The notes: generated by a model from the sequence alone, not told the origin. DNA of 46,632 nt from Paraburkholderia humisilvae (GCF_902859855.1 NZ_CADIKH010000050.1:1-46632), one strand, 5' to 3'; positions 28,188 to 35,716 are shown, counted from the first letter of the stretch. Made by a program: numbers and translations.

Positions 28188-28262
28188 CTCCCCGTAGTTC
28201 AATGGATAGAACAAGTGCCTCCTAAGCGCTAGATACAGGTTCGATTCCTGTCGGGGGGACCA
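28188..28262 (+). tRNA. tRNA-Arg (anticodon CCT)
   Basis: A 75-nt cloverleaf is visible. The acceptor stem pairs 28188-28194 with 28252-28258. The D stem is GTTC/GAAC, and the anticodon loop CTCCTAA has CCT at 28221-28223. The T arm ACAGG-TTCGATT-CCTGT is standard, and the CCA end (28260-28262) is encoded. It reads the rare AGG codon. Accessory genes begin right after it, and tRNA-Arg genes of this type are common integration targets. Confidence 0.95.
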
Positions 28263-28416
28263 GAATAAAGGCGCAAGGCATTACGCAACAAGGGATAGTG
28301 ACCGATTTGGCGTCTTTTCTGGCGTCCAAGCGTTCGTGAGTTAACACTAATCAACCCCATCAAATAACTACAACCATTGGTTGCGAACTATACGCACCTA
28401 GCGTATGTTACGAATC

Positions 28417-28786
28417 ATGCAAGCGACCTTCGTCGAGCTTCCGCCCTTTGAAAGATATCGCTCTGACTATTTGTCAGACGATGAATATCGCCTCCTTCAG
28501 GATGATGCTCCGCGACCCGGAATCTGGCGACGTGATCAAGGGAACAGGAAGTCTTCGGAAGTTGCGCTTCGGCGACAAGCGGCGCAACAAGGGAAAGCGC
28601 GGCGGGTTGCGAGTGATTTATTACTACTGGATCAAGGGCACGCAGTTCTGGATGTTTTCCGTTTACGACAAAGATGAGATGGCTGATCTGTCGGCGGATG
28701 AACGCAGAGCATATGCCGAAATACTTGCTTCAGAAATTCGGAAAAGGAGTACGCGCCATGAAAAGGAACCTGTTCGCCGAGCTTAA
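28417..28786 (+). pseudogene. frameshifted RelE/HigB-type toxin gene
   Basis: The N-terminal part (from ATG 28417; F-V-E-L-P-P-F-E-R-Y and D-D-E-Y-R-L-L-Q) and the C-terminal part (D-P-E-S-G-D-V-I through G-L-R-V-I-Y-Y-Y and F-S-V-Y-D-K-D-E) match one RelE/HigB-like toxin but lie in different frames. The break is at about 28500, after the CAG codon. Aligned by eye to the family, a loss of two bases (equivalent to a +1 shift) restores the expected spacing. Such toxins cut mRNA on the ribosome. The downstream half includes the usual catalytic basic residues, but the N-terminal strand is now lost from the frame, so an active product is unlikely. Its 3' end overlaps the antitoxin gene by 29 bases. 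Confidence 0.85.
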
Positions 28787-29069
28787 GGAAGGCATGGAAG
28801 CGCTCGCGGCTGAGCGCGAAGGCAAGGTAACGCTTCGCCGGGTGCATGTCGAAATCCCAGACGACGTAGAGGTATCGCCGGCAGAGATTAAGGCGGTGCG
28901 TGAGGCTACGCGATCATCTCAAGCTGTCATGGCGCGCCGACTTCGCGTCAAGGAGCGAACCTATCAGAACTGGGAGCAGGGGCGCGTTAAACCGAACGCC
29001 CAAGCGGCAGTTCTGATCAAGCTGGTAGAGAAGCACCCAGAGACGATTGCGATGCTCGAGAGCCTCTAG
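28758..29069 (+). CDS. HTH antitoxin (HigA/NadS-like)
   Basis: This 103-residue protein pairs with the broken toxin gene upstream. Its N-terminal half is charged and probably binds toxin. The C-terminal half (about residues 42-95) is an XRE-type helix-turn-helix with A-V-M-A-R-R-L-R-V-K-E-R-T-Y-Q-N-W-E-Q-G. AAGGAG at 28744-28749, eight bases before the ATG, and the 29-base overlap with the toxin frame fix the start. In this class (toxin first, antitoxin second) the antitoxin also represses the operon. The reading frame is intact even though the toxin is not. Confidence 0.9.
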   Translation: MKRNLFAELKEGMEALAAEREGKVTLRRVHVEIPDDVEVSPAEIKAVREATRSSQAVMARRLRVKERTYQNWEQGRVKPNAQAAVLIKLVEKHPETIAMLESL

Positions 29070-29095
29070 AGCAATCCGCATCGCACCACCAAAAG

Positions 29096-29119
29096 AACCC
29101 GGCCCAGCGCCGGGTTTTT
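29096..29119 (+). terminator. intrinsic terminator of the toxin-antitoxin operon
   Basis: An 8-bp stem (AACCCGGC/GCCGGGTT) with a five-base loop is followed by TTTTT. It begins 27 bases after the antitoxin stop. Confidence 0.92.
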
Positions 29120-29245
29120 GTTTCCAAGCCGCGCGGCTTCAAAATCCTCCGGCTTTAATCAGTTTCCTTTTCCAGGTCGATATGCTTCCTGGTGTCGGGC
29201 CTCATGTCCGGCGTATCTTCCCAACACCGGAGCCTGTGCAAATGA

Positions 29246-29491
29246 AGAAGGAAGCGAAGCATAGCCGGACAAGCGGGCGTTGGTCAGGAGAGCCTGTCCA
29301 AGACGCTGACCCCGGGTTCCAAGCAACGTCTCGATACCATATTCAAGCTGCTCCACGCGCTCGGCATCAAACTGAGCGCCACGCCGCAAGCCGCGCACGC
29401 CCGATCGCCACGCCCCTTCACAAAAGCCGCCCTGCGCAAGCCCGGCGGCTTTTGCTTTATGGCGGGAATATCCGGCATACAACGGCTTTAG
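29246..29491 (+). pseudogene. fragment of a second antitoxin-like (HTH) gene
   Basis: In this frame the segment about 29261-29390 reads I-A-G-Q-A-G-V-G-Q-E-S-L-S-K, then R-L-D-T-I-F-K-L-L-H-A-L-G-I-K-L. This is the C-terminal helix-turn-helix half of the small antidote proteins of the HI1420/HigA-like type. An in-frame TGA lies just upstream (29243), and the N-terminal half is absent. The original stop also appears lost, because the frame reads through a terminator hairpin to TAG at 29489. No partner toxin is visible. It is a decayed remnant beside the first toxin-antitoxin locus. Confidence 0.65.
29422..29453 (+). terminator. terminator hairpin after the antitoxin fragment
   Basis: A 10-bp perfect stem (AAAAGCCGCC/GGCGGCTTTT) encloses a 12-base loop and ends in a T-run. 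It lies inside the extended frame of the antitoxin remnant, marking where the ancestral gene ended. Confidence 0.85.
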
Positions 29492-29581
29492 AACCGAATT
29501 TATAGTGAGGCAACTGTAGATTATTTTTTAAATCACCATCGGTCAGTGCTTCGACGGCTCTACGCGAAGTCTCCGCGCGCC

Positions 29582-29884
29582 CTACGGCCCATTCCCCAGC
29601 GGCCCCCGATTGCACACATGAGAATTCGGCATAAACGTATGCGCGCCTGAATGCGACGCCGCCGCGTTGGCGGCCATTTGAAGCGCGAGCCTCCCCACGT
29701 CGACCGTCGGTTTTCCATCGCCAAACTGGATCGGCGCCGCAGTCCATTCGCGGCAATTCGCATCGGCCGTGTTCGACGATGTCGCTGTCATGCTGTAATC
29801 CAGATTGTCCTTGATGACATCCGCGTGCGCCGCGCTCGACGCAAACAACCCGAGCAACACGACAACGAAACTTTGCGTTTTCAT
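29582..29884 (-). CDS. small secreted protein, unknown family
   Basis: This 100-residue protein has a clear signal peptide (residues 1-22, M-K-T-Q-S-F-V-V-V-L-L-G-L, cleaved near A-H-A). The mature part is polar with two cysteines (in N-C-R-E-W and H-V-C-N-R). Those cysteines could form a disulfide in the periplasm or outside. I do not recognise the family. The ATG at 29884 is chosen because it begins the signal peptide; upstream sequence in frame is not gene-like. Confidence 0.7.
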   Translation of the reverse strand: MKTQSFVVVLLGLFASSAAHADVIKDNLDYSMTATSSNTADANCREWTAAPIQFGDGKPTVDVGRLALQMAANAAASHSGAHTFMPNSHVCNRGPLGNGP

Positions 29885-29985
29885 GGTTTTATCCCGTGTA
29901 CGCAATCGGTCGGGGATACATGTTTGGCTGAATGACCGTTTTCGCTCCGAATAGTACGCGCACTTCGAGGACATCGCCTGAATAC

Positions 29986-30021
29986 AAAAAGGCCCGCGCC
30001 GTTCGATCGGCGCGAGCCTTT
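29986..30021 (-). terminator. terminator after the first DUF4148 gene
   Basis: An interrupted stem (AAAGGC and GCGCCG paired with their complements, a two-base mismatch between) closes on a TTCGAT loop. On the minus strand it ends in TTTTT. It lies about 90 bases after the stop of the gene at 30109-30414. Confidence 0.75.
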
Positions 30022-30108
30022 CCGAGTGTCGAAACGTCGAGCGCTTCACTCAAGCGAACGCAAAGCTCACTTCACGTTCGTTTGGCGACCGACGACCGAC
30101 GGACACAA

Positions 30109-30414
30109 TTACGAGTGGCTATACGGCGAACCCAGGAACGGGTTGTACACCGGCGCACGCGCACCCGAATCCGAGGTACCGGCCGTTGCGGCACCATAAC
30201 CGGTCGTATCCGTCGTCACGCGTGCTTCCGCCTTCTGAATGGCCGCCGGGTAATGCGCGTCGCTCGAGTCGAACGGGCTGTAGCCAGCCTTTTCGAGTTG
30301 CACCAGTTGCGCGCGAACTTCAGCGCGTGTCACAGGCCGGTTCGATTGCGCAAACGACACAGCCGGCACAGCCAACACCGCAGCGAGAGCAACAGCCTTG
30401 ATGAGCGATTTCAT
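30109..30414 (-). CDS. DUF4148 secreted protein, copy A
   Basis: This 101-residue protein has a signal peptide (M-K-S-L-I-K-A-V-A-L-A to A-V-S-F-A) and the DUF4148 core V-T-R-A-E-V-R-A-Q-L, then G-Y-S-P-F-D-S-S-D-A-H-Y-P. The family is common in Burkholderia and is thought to be periplasmic; its function is unknown. The ATG at 30414 was chosen over one two codons upstream because GGAGG then lies eight bases before it. It is nearly identical over the first 66 residues to the copy at 32029, but the tails differ. Confidence 0.92.
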   Translation of the reverse strand: MKSLIKAVALAAVLAVPAVSFAQSNRPVTRAEVRAQLVQLEKAGYSPFDSSDAHYPAAIQKAEARVTTDTTGYGAATAGTSDSGARAPVYNPFLGSPYSHS

Positions 30415-30624
30415 GATCATTACCTCCAGGATTGGTTTTCGTGGCTACGGTCTGATCAGTCAGCACCGTTTGAATGCAGTCTAGACACCCGAGACCCCAG
30501 GGGAAACCCTAATCTGAGGAAATGATCGTTTCTTCAGGTGTGACAATCGTATAGGCGCACGCTGCTTCGGTTACCGCGTTCCGAGCCGCTAAAGTTCGCG
30601 ACGCCCGCTGCCGACAACCCGGCA

Positions 30625-30840
30625 ATGGAATCCGACAAACATCTCCCGCTCAAGCGAGGCACGTCCCGGTACGACGAAGCCATCGCGCTTGAAAATTCCG
30701 TGAGAGCCATCCGTAAGGCGCGCGGTAAACACAACCCGGAAGACTTTCCTGAAGGCACGCCTGAATGGCATGCGGTCATCGAAAGCTTTCTGATCGATTT
30801 GCTGTGGGCATCCGGTAACGGTCTGCACGACGACGAGTAG
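30625..30840 (+). CDS. small hypothetical protein
   Basis: This 71-residue acidic protein has no signal peptide or membrane segment. It contains the stretch F-P-E-G-T-P-E-W-H-A and ends N-G-L-H-D-D-E. Third codon positions are moderately GC-rich, as for a real gene, but no strong ribosome site precedes ATG 30625. I do not recognise it. It lies between copy A of the DUF4148 gene and the YoaK-like gene. Confidence 0.5.
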   Translation: MESDKHLPLKRGTSRYDEAIALENSVRAIRKARGKHNPEDFPEGTPEWHAVIESFLIDLLWASGNGLHDDE

Positions 30841-30914
30841 TGTTTCGAGTGGTTCTCACGTCGTTCTCGCGGCTTCCGCTCTGACCCGTTACCTTCCGTG
30901 CCCTTCCGCAGGCG

Positions 30915-31676
30915 CTAGAGACCGATCTTGCGCGCGCCACTGCGCATATCGTCGATAACAGGCACCACCGCGAGCGTCAGTAGCACCATCGCGAGCGGCA
31001 AAGTCGACACGAACCCCAAGTGCTTGAAGCCTGTCGCACCCGCTAATCCCCCGACCATAAACGACGCAAGCAGCGAGCCGAGCAGCGCAAGCTTCTGTCG
31101 GTCCGCGCGCACCGCATCGACTTCGCCGGCAGGCCGACGGCCATTCCAGTAGAACAGCTTGCCCAGTTCGATACCGATATCGGTGATGAGGCCCGTCATA
31201 TGCGTGGTGCGGATTTCCGCGCGGGAGATCTTCGTGATCATCGCGTTCTGCAAGCCCATCACGAAGCACAGCAGGCATACGGTGACCGGCAGAAAAAATA
31301 GCCGATGACGTTCAAGGTTCGACCCGAGCAAGCCGAAACACAGCAGCAGCACCGCCTCGATCGCAAGCGGTGTCGCGTAGACACTGCGCAGCCGGCGCCG
31401 CCGACCCCAGTTGATCAGAATCGCGGATGACGCCGCGCCGACCAGAAACGACGCAAGCGCACTGAACCCTGCGACGACCAGCGCGATATCGCCGAGCGCA
31501 AGATTGTCGGCAAGCGACGAAACGATCCCCGACATATGCGACGTGTACTGCCCGACCGCCAGGAATCCGCCCGCATTCGCCGCGCCCGCGACAAACGCAA
31601 GCGAACGGCCGAGGCGCCGATTGGTCGCATCGGTGCGTTCGGGTGCGGTAAAACCGCGCAGATAGTTGATGGGCAT
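30915..31676 (-). CDS. YoaK/DUF1275-family membrane protein
   Basis: This 253-residue protein has six or seven hydrophobic helices. It shows the family motifs A-N-A-G-G-F-L-A-V-G-Q-Y-T-S-H-M-S-G near residue 34 and R-T-T-H-M-T-G-L-I-T-D-I-G near 158, which repeat a T-H/S-H-M-T/S-G pattern. DUF1275 proteins are inner-membrane proteins of unknown transport role. The ATG at 31676 precedes the first basic segment; the frame upstream of it lacks conserved sequence. Confidence 0.88.
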   Translation of the reverse strand: MPINYLRGFTAPERTDATNRRLGRSLAFVAGAANAGGFLAVGQYTSHMSGIVSSLADNLALGDIALVVAGFSALASFLVGAASSAILINWGRRRRLRSVYATPLAIEAVLLLCFGLLGSNLERHRLFFLPVTVCLLCFVMGLQNAMITKISRAEIRTTHMTGLITDIGIELGKLFYWNGRRPAGEVDAVRADRQKLALLGSLLASFMVGGLAGATGFKHLGFVSTLPLAMVLLTLAVVPVIDDMRSGARKIGL

Positions 31677-31845
31677 GCGGATAGACCGGAATGTGCGCAG
31701 ATGGCAAACCGGTGAGCCCCGCGGCTCCAGCCTGCACAACCCGCGTCAGGAAGCGCACGAAATCGTAGCACGTGATGCCTCGTGCGGTTTGCGCGCGAAA
31801 CCGCGTCGCAGTCGCTAGCGAATACACGCGAACCATCCGGCCACG

Positions 31846-31895
31846 AAAAAATGCCCAGCGGTGCGGCTGGGCAAAATCGCCGGTAAGCCGGCGAT
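31846..31895 (-). terminator. tandem hairpins after DUF4148 copy B
   Basis: Two perfect hairpins sit side by side. TGCCCAGC/GCTGGGCA (31852-31873) is followed on the minus strand by six T. ATCGCCGG/CCGGCGAT (31876-31895) has a four-base loop. The first has the form of an intrinsic terminator for the gene at 32029-32358. Confidence 0.8.
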
Positions 31896-31930
31896 GGAGG
31901 TTCTATTCGTTAATGTCACACGACACATCG

Positions 31931-31946
31931 GCCAATCGCGATTGGC
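31931..31946. promoter_or_regulatory. perfect 16-bp palindrome
   Basis: GCCAATCGCGATTGGC is a perfect palindrome in the gap between the tandem hairpins and DUF4148 copy B. It has the shape of a dimeric regulator site, but no promoter is evident beside it. Confidence 0.5.
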
Positions 31947-32028
31947 GCCGATCCGTCGCGCGCGTCGCGCATCGAACGATCCGGATGACCTACCTGTTCA
32001 CCCGTGAATCGCTCGATGCGCGCTCAGC

Positions 32029-32358
32029 TTAGTGGTGCTCGTAGACGTAGATCGGCGGCGAATAGGAGCTCAGCGTCACTTCCTTGCGAGCGCCCGCTTC
32101 GGACGTACCGCTCGTCGCCGAACCGTAGCCGCTGTCTTGCGCGACGACGTTGCTCGCGCTCACACGTGCTTCCGCTTGCTGAACCGTGGCCGGATAATGC
32201 GCGTCGCTCGAATCGAATGGGCTGTAGCCTGTTTTTTCCAGTTGTGTCAGTTGAGCGCGAACTTCAGCGCGCGTCACAGGTTGGTTCGATTGGGCGAACG
32301 ACACAGCCGGAACAGCGAGCACGGCAGCAAGCGCAACAGCTTTGATGAGCGATTTCAT
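32029..32358 (-). CDS. DUF4148 secreted protein, copy B
   Basis: This 109-residue protein shares its signal peptide and DUF4148 core (V-T-R-A-E-V-R-A-Q-L, G-Y-S-P-F-D-S-S-D-A-H-Y-P) with copy A, differing at only a few places over the first 66 residues. The tail is different, ending P-P-I-Y-V-Y-E-H-H. The upstream sequence including the ribosome site (ACCTCCAGGATT on the plus strand) is also alike in both copies. The start at 32358 follows the same GGAGG logic. Expected location is the periplasm. Confidence 0.92.
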   Translation of the reverse strand: MKSLIKAVALAAVLAVPAVSFAQSNQPVTRAEVRAQLTQLEKTGYSPFDSSDAHYPATVQQAEARVSASNVVAQDSGYGSATSGTSEAGARKEVTLSSYSPPIYVYEHH

Positions 32359-32602
32359 GATCACGACCTCCAGGATTAGTTTCGATTCGGTTGCGACGCA
32401 GTGCGTGCAACCGTTGAATCCAGTCTAGGAGCGTGGAGGTTTAGGGTAAACGCCTAAATCCCCAATTCATTGTTTCGCACGGCGGGACAAACTGAATGGA
32501 TGAACAATCGGAGCGGGCGTTGAACCGCGCGCGCGAGGCCGGCGCGCGTCGCTTTACGCAAATGCGGACAGCGTCCGGCAAACAGCGCCGGCCGCATCGA
32601 CA

Positions 32603-32776
32603 TCAATGGCGATGACGCCAATCCCCATGATAGGTATCGAGCCAACGCAGGCGACGCCCACCCGAGTCGTCGTGATGCGTTGATTTGTTGTGACGATGCG
32701 CAGTGACCCACAACGCAACACACACGATCACCATGACCGATGGCCCCAACAGATAGGCCAATGTCGATTCGCTCAT
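32603..32776 (-). CDS. small single-helix membrane protein with His-rich tail
   Basis: This 57-residue protein has one transmembrane helix (about residues 9-28) and a tail with nine histidines (H-R-H, H-H, Y-H-G and the final H-R-H). The start at 32776 is supported by GGAGG six bases upstream; an ATG further up overlaps that site. The His-rich tail could bind metal ions. I do not recognise the family. Confidence 0.65.
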   Translation of the reverse strand: MSESTLAYLLGPSVMVIVCVALWVTAHRHNKSTHHDDSGGRRLRWLDTYHGDWRHRH

Positions 32777-33000
32777 CGCAGCCTCCATCTCGACGACATC
32801 CGTTCCAACATTCTAGGCAATGCGCAGCGATGTTTCGAAGCATGAAATCATCTTCATCTCCGCAATAAATTGAATAGGCGCCGTGCCACATTCAGTGCCA
32901 CCGGCCTGTGTGCGCCCGACCACTTACCGGCACAGGTCGGTTACGCCAGACGTATTCCAACCTTTTATCATGGCGTCACCGCCCCGCTTCACGAACCGCC

Positions 33001-33084
33001 ATGCCCTATCCGTACAACATCGCACTTGCTGCGGGCCTGATGCTGATCGTCGTGTCATGTGGTCTCGCGCTCGTTCTGACCTGA
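33001..33084 (+). CDS. possible 27-residue membrane peptide
   Basis: An ATG at 33001 opens a 27-codon frame ending in TGA. The product begins M-P-Y-P-Y-N-I-A and then is nearly all hydrophobic (L-A-A-G-L-M-L-I-V-V through A-L-V-L-T), as for a single-pass membrane peptide. The composition is unlikely by chance, but no good ribosome site is visible, so it may not be translated. Confidence 0.4.
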   Translation: MPYPYNIALAAGLMLIVVSCGLALVLT

Positions 33085-33253
33085 CCCGATCGGCAAACCG
33101 CTGCGTGTTGGTCTTTTATCCAACCGGGCCGAACACCGCGCCCGAGCCGCGCGCACAGGCGAAAATTCTTCGCAAACCTCGCTAAAGTTTCTTGCGTCCG
33201 CGCCGTTACTACGGCCTATGGACCGCCACCCGCACACCCCGTCCGGATTCTCG

Positions 33254-33586
33254 ATGTCGACGCTCATCGACCAGGACATCGCGCATATCGGCCGCGTGAT
33301 GCGGCCATCGATGCAAGGCGACTTTGGCGGCGCGATCCTGCCAGCGGCCTACTGGCGCAAACGTCTGAACGAACTGCTCGCGCGCGATCATCTGACCAGA
33401 CCGCAGCTTTGCGCGATCGACAGCCTGCTGTCGCAGCTCGAACAGCTCGCTGCGTCCGAGCTACGGCCGCTGCCTATGGTGAACCCGGCCAGCAGGCCGA
33501 CGACCAGCGCAGCTAACAACCTGTCGAGCGCACCGCCGGCGCAATCCCGCGCGACCCCTCGCGATGGCGCGCGTCGCAGCCGCTGA
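33254..33586 (+). CDS. hypothetical protein
   Basis: This 110-residue protein starts S-T-L-I-D-Q-D-I-A-H-I-G-R-V-M and has a first half with G-D-F-G-G-A-I-L-P-A-A-Y-W-R-K-R-L and a helix rich in Leu and Arg. The second half (after residue 75) is disordered, Ala-, Pro- and Arg-rich. An alternative start at 33218 would add 12 residues. No signal peptide is seen. I recall similar Burkholderia proteins of unknown function but do not recognise a named family. Confidence 0.65.
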   Translation: MSTLIDQDIAHIGRVMRPSMQGDFGGAILPAAYWRKRLNELLARDHLTRPQLCAIDSLLSQLEQLAASELRPLPMVNPASRPTTSAANNLSSAPPAQSRATPRDGARRSR

Positions 33587-33715
33587 CGTCACTAGCACAC
33601 CCGCCGCAGCACCACCAGGCCGCCGTCGACAGGTTGTCGCGCCGAAGCGCCATCGGCGTAAATGGGGCGCGCGATACGTGATAATGTCCGCAAAAATACC
33701 CAGCAAGGACATCCT
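33587..33715 (+). promoter_or_regulatory. promoter region of the dcm-type gene
   Basis: GATAAT at 33680-33685 has the form of a -10 box. A transcript from it would start near 33692, after the ATG at 33662, which supports the GTG start at 33716 with AAGGA at 33704-33708. The -35 is weak. Confidence 0.45.
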
Positions 33716-35077
33716 GTGACCCAGGCCTCACCGCTTGACCTGTTGAAACAGGCGCGCATCCGCTTTACGCAACGAGAAATCGCCGCGCACGTCGGCAAGG
33801 ACATCAAGACGGTGCGACGCTGGGAAAAGGGAGAAACGCCCTGCCCCGCGCGCATGGCGCCCACGTTGCAGGCGCTGCTGCAAGCGAGCGGGACCGTCAA
33901 CGTCCTGTATCGCGATGCCGCGCCGCGCTTCAGCTTTGTCGACCTGTTCGCCGGCATCGGCGGCATCCGGATGGGTTTCGAAGCGCACGGTGGAACGTGC
34001 GTGTTGACGAGCGAATGGAATCCGTTTTCGCAGAAAACCTATCGTGAGAACTTCGGTGAGAACTTCGGTGAAAGCGTCGCCGCCGGCATCGCCATCGGCG
34101 CCGTCCCCTCGGCCGCAATCTCGACGCCGTCCGCTCACACGTTGATCGGCGACATCGTGTCATTCCCCGTGGACGCCGTGCCCGATCACGACGTCCTGCT
34201 CGCCGGTTTCCCGTGCCAGCCTTTCTCGATCGCGGGTGTCAGCAAGAAGAACGCGCTCGGCCGCCCGCATGGCTTCGAATGCACGACTCAAGGCACGCTT
34301 TTCTTCGACGTCGCACGCATCATCGCCGCACGCCGGCCCGCCGCCTTCCTGCTCGAAAACGTGAAGAACCTGTTGTCGCACGACAAGGGCCGTACCTTCG
34401 ATGTGATCCTGCAGACGTTGCGCGACGAGCTCGGCTACGAAGTGCACTATCGGGTGATCGACGGCCAGCATTTCACGCCGCAGCATCGCGAGCGCATCAT
34501 CATCGTCGGTTTTCGCGGTGCGACATCCTTTTCGTGGGATGACTTGCGCTTGCCGGCGCAAGGTCCGCGACTCGCCTCGATCCTGCACCGCGGCGACGGC
34601 AGCGAGCCGGTTCTGCCGTGGGACGGCGACCGCTTTTTCGATCATCGCGCGCGCACAGTGCAATCGAAGTACACGCTGACCCCCAAACTGTGGGCCTACC
34701 TGCAGGGCTATGCGGAAAAGCATCGCGCGGCAGGCAACGGTTTCGGCTACGGCCTCGCATTTGCCCATAGCGTGACGCGCACCCTGTCCGCGCGTTATCA
34801 CAAGGACGGCTCGGAAATTCTCGTGCATCAGGGCGACGGCGCGCGGCCGCGCCGGCTCACGCCGCGCGAGTGCGCGCGGCTGATGGGTTTTCCTGACACG
34901 TTCCGCATTTCAGTCAGCGATACCCAGGCGTACCGGCAGTTCGGCAATAGCGTCGTGATGCCGGTGATGCGCGAGGTCGCCCGCATCATGCTGCCGCATG
35001 TGCACGCGTTGCGCGAGCGCGGTCCGCTCCGCGCGCTCAATGGAAGACCACTACCGGCGCAAGCACAGGTGGCCTGA
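33716..35077 (+). CDS. dcm: Dcm-type DNA cytosine-5 methyltransferase with N-terminal HTH
   Basis: This 453-residue enzyme has the C5-methyltransferase motifs in order: F-V-D-L-F-A-G-I-G-G (motif I), G-F-P-C-Q-P-F-S with the catalytic cysteine at 167 (IV), E-N-V at 214 (VI), Q-H-R-E-R (VIII) and G-N-S-V-V-M-P-V (X). Long segments resemble E. coli Dcm, including A-G-V-S-K-K-N-A-L-G-R and R-R-L-T-P-R-E-C-A-R-L-M-G-F, so a CCWGG-like target is probable but not shown. The first 60 residues instead look like an XRE-type helix-turn-helix (A-A-H-V-G-K-D-I-K-T-V-R-R-W-E-K-G). The GTG start is supported by AAGGA seven bases upstream. Its stop overlaps the vsr start by one base (TGATG). Confidence 0.93.
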   Translation: MTQASPLDLLKQARIRFTQREIAAHVGKDIKTVRRWEKGETPCPARMAPTLQALLQASGTVNVLYRDAAPRFSFVDLFAGIGGIRMGFEAHGGTCVLTSEWNPFSQKTYRENFGENFGESVAAGIAIGAVPSAAISTPSAHTLIGDIVSFPVDAVPDHDVLLAGFPCQPFSIAGVSKKNALGRPHGFECTTQGTLFFDVARIIAARRPAAFLLENVKNLLSHDKGRTFDVILQTLRDELGYEVHYRVIDGQHFTPQHRERIIIVGFRGATSFSWDDLRLPAQGPRLASILHRGDGSEPVLPWDGDRFFDHRARTVQSKYTLTPKLWAYLQGYAEKHRAAGNGFGYGLAFAHSVTRTLSARYHKDGSEILVHQGDGARPRRLTPRECARLMGFPDTFRISVSDTQAYRQFGNSVVMPVMREVARIMLPHVHALRERGPLRALNGRPLPAQAQVA

Positions 35078-35523
35078 TGGTCGACATCGTCGATGCGGCG
35101 ACGCGCAGCCGGATGATGTCCGGCATTCGCGGCCGCAATACGAAACCCGAAATCCTGATTCGCAGCCTGCTGCACCGGCGCGGCTTTCGCTTTCGCCTCG
35201 ATGTGCGCGACCTGCCCGGCCGCCCCGACATCGTGCTGCCGCGCTATCACGCGGTCGTCTTCGTGCATGGCTGTTTCTGGCACGGCCACGATTGTCATCT
35301 GTTCAAGTGGCCGCAAACGCGCGTCGACTTCTGGCGCGAAAAAATCGGCCGCAACCGCAGCAACGATGCGAAGGTGACTGCCGCGCTGCGCGAGCGGGGC
35401 TGGCGCGTCGCGACGGTCTGGGAATGCGCGTTGCGAGGCGCGAACCGGGACCTTGACGGGGTATTGCAACGGCTCGTCGACTGGCTGCAAAGCGACGCCC
35501 CGACGCTCGACGAACGCGCATGA
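35077..35523 (+). CDS. vsr: very-short-patch repair endonuclease
   Basis: This 148-residue enzyme nicks T:G mismatches made when 5-methylcytosine deaminates, so that the strand can be repaired. Counting from the ATG, the key residues fall at the same numbers I recall for E. coli Vsr: E25, D51, H64, C66, H69, H71, C73, D97 and C117 (the catalytic set and the zinc site). The ATG overlaps the methyltransferase stop, so the two are translated together. No restriction endonuclease follows. The pair looks like an orphan Dcm-Vsr module. Confidence 0.95.
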   Translation: MVDIVDAATRSRMMSGIRGRNTKPEILIRSLLHRRGFRFRLDVRDLPGRPDIVLPRYHAVVFVHGCFWHGHDCHLFKWPQTRVDFWREKIGRNRSNDAKVTAALRERGWRVATVWECALRGANRDLDGVLQRLVDWLQSDAPTLDERA

Positions 35524-35716
35524 CCGCGCGCCGCGACGCCATCATGCACGCGCGCTACATCGCGTATCGCGAGTGGGCCATTGAGGGTCTTCAGGCGCAC
35601 CGCCACGTATTGCGACGCCCAAACGCGTCAGCGCGCGGTGATAAACTCGATTGACTAGCCGGGGCCCGCCCGAGAGAGCCCGTCCCTCTCCCGAACCTAC
35701 TTGAAAGAGGCATGCG

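Noticed and set aside
28263..29520. Direct repeat of the tRNA-Arg 3' end as an att site
   Set aside because: I looked for a second copy of the T-arm and acceptor sequence in the following 1.2 kb and did not see one; an integrase is also missing.
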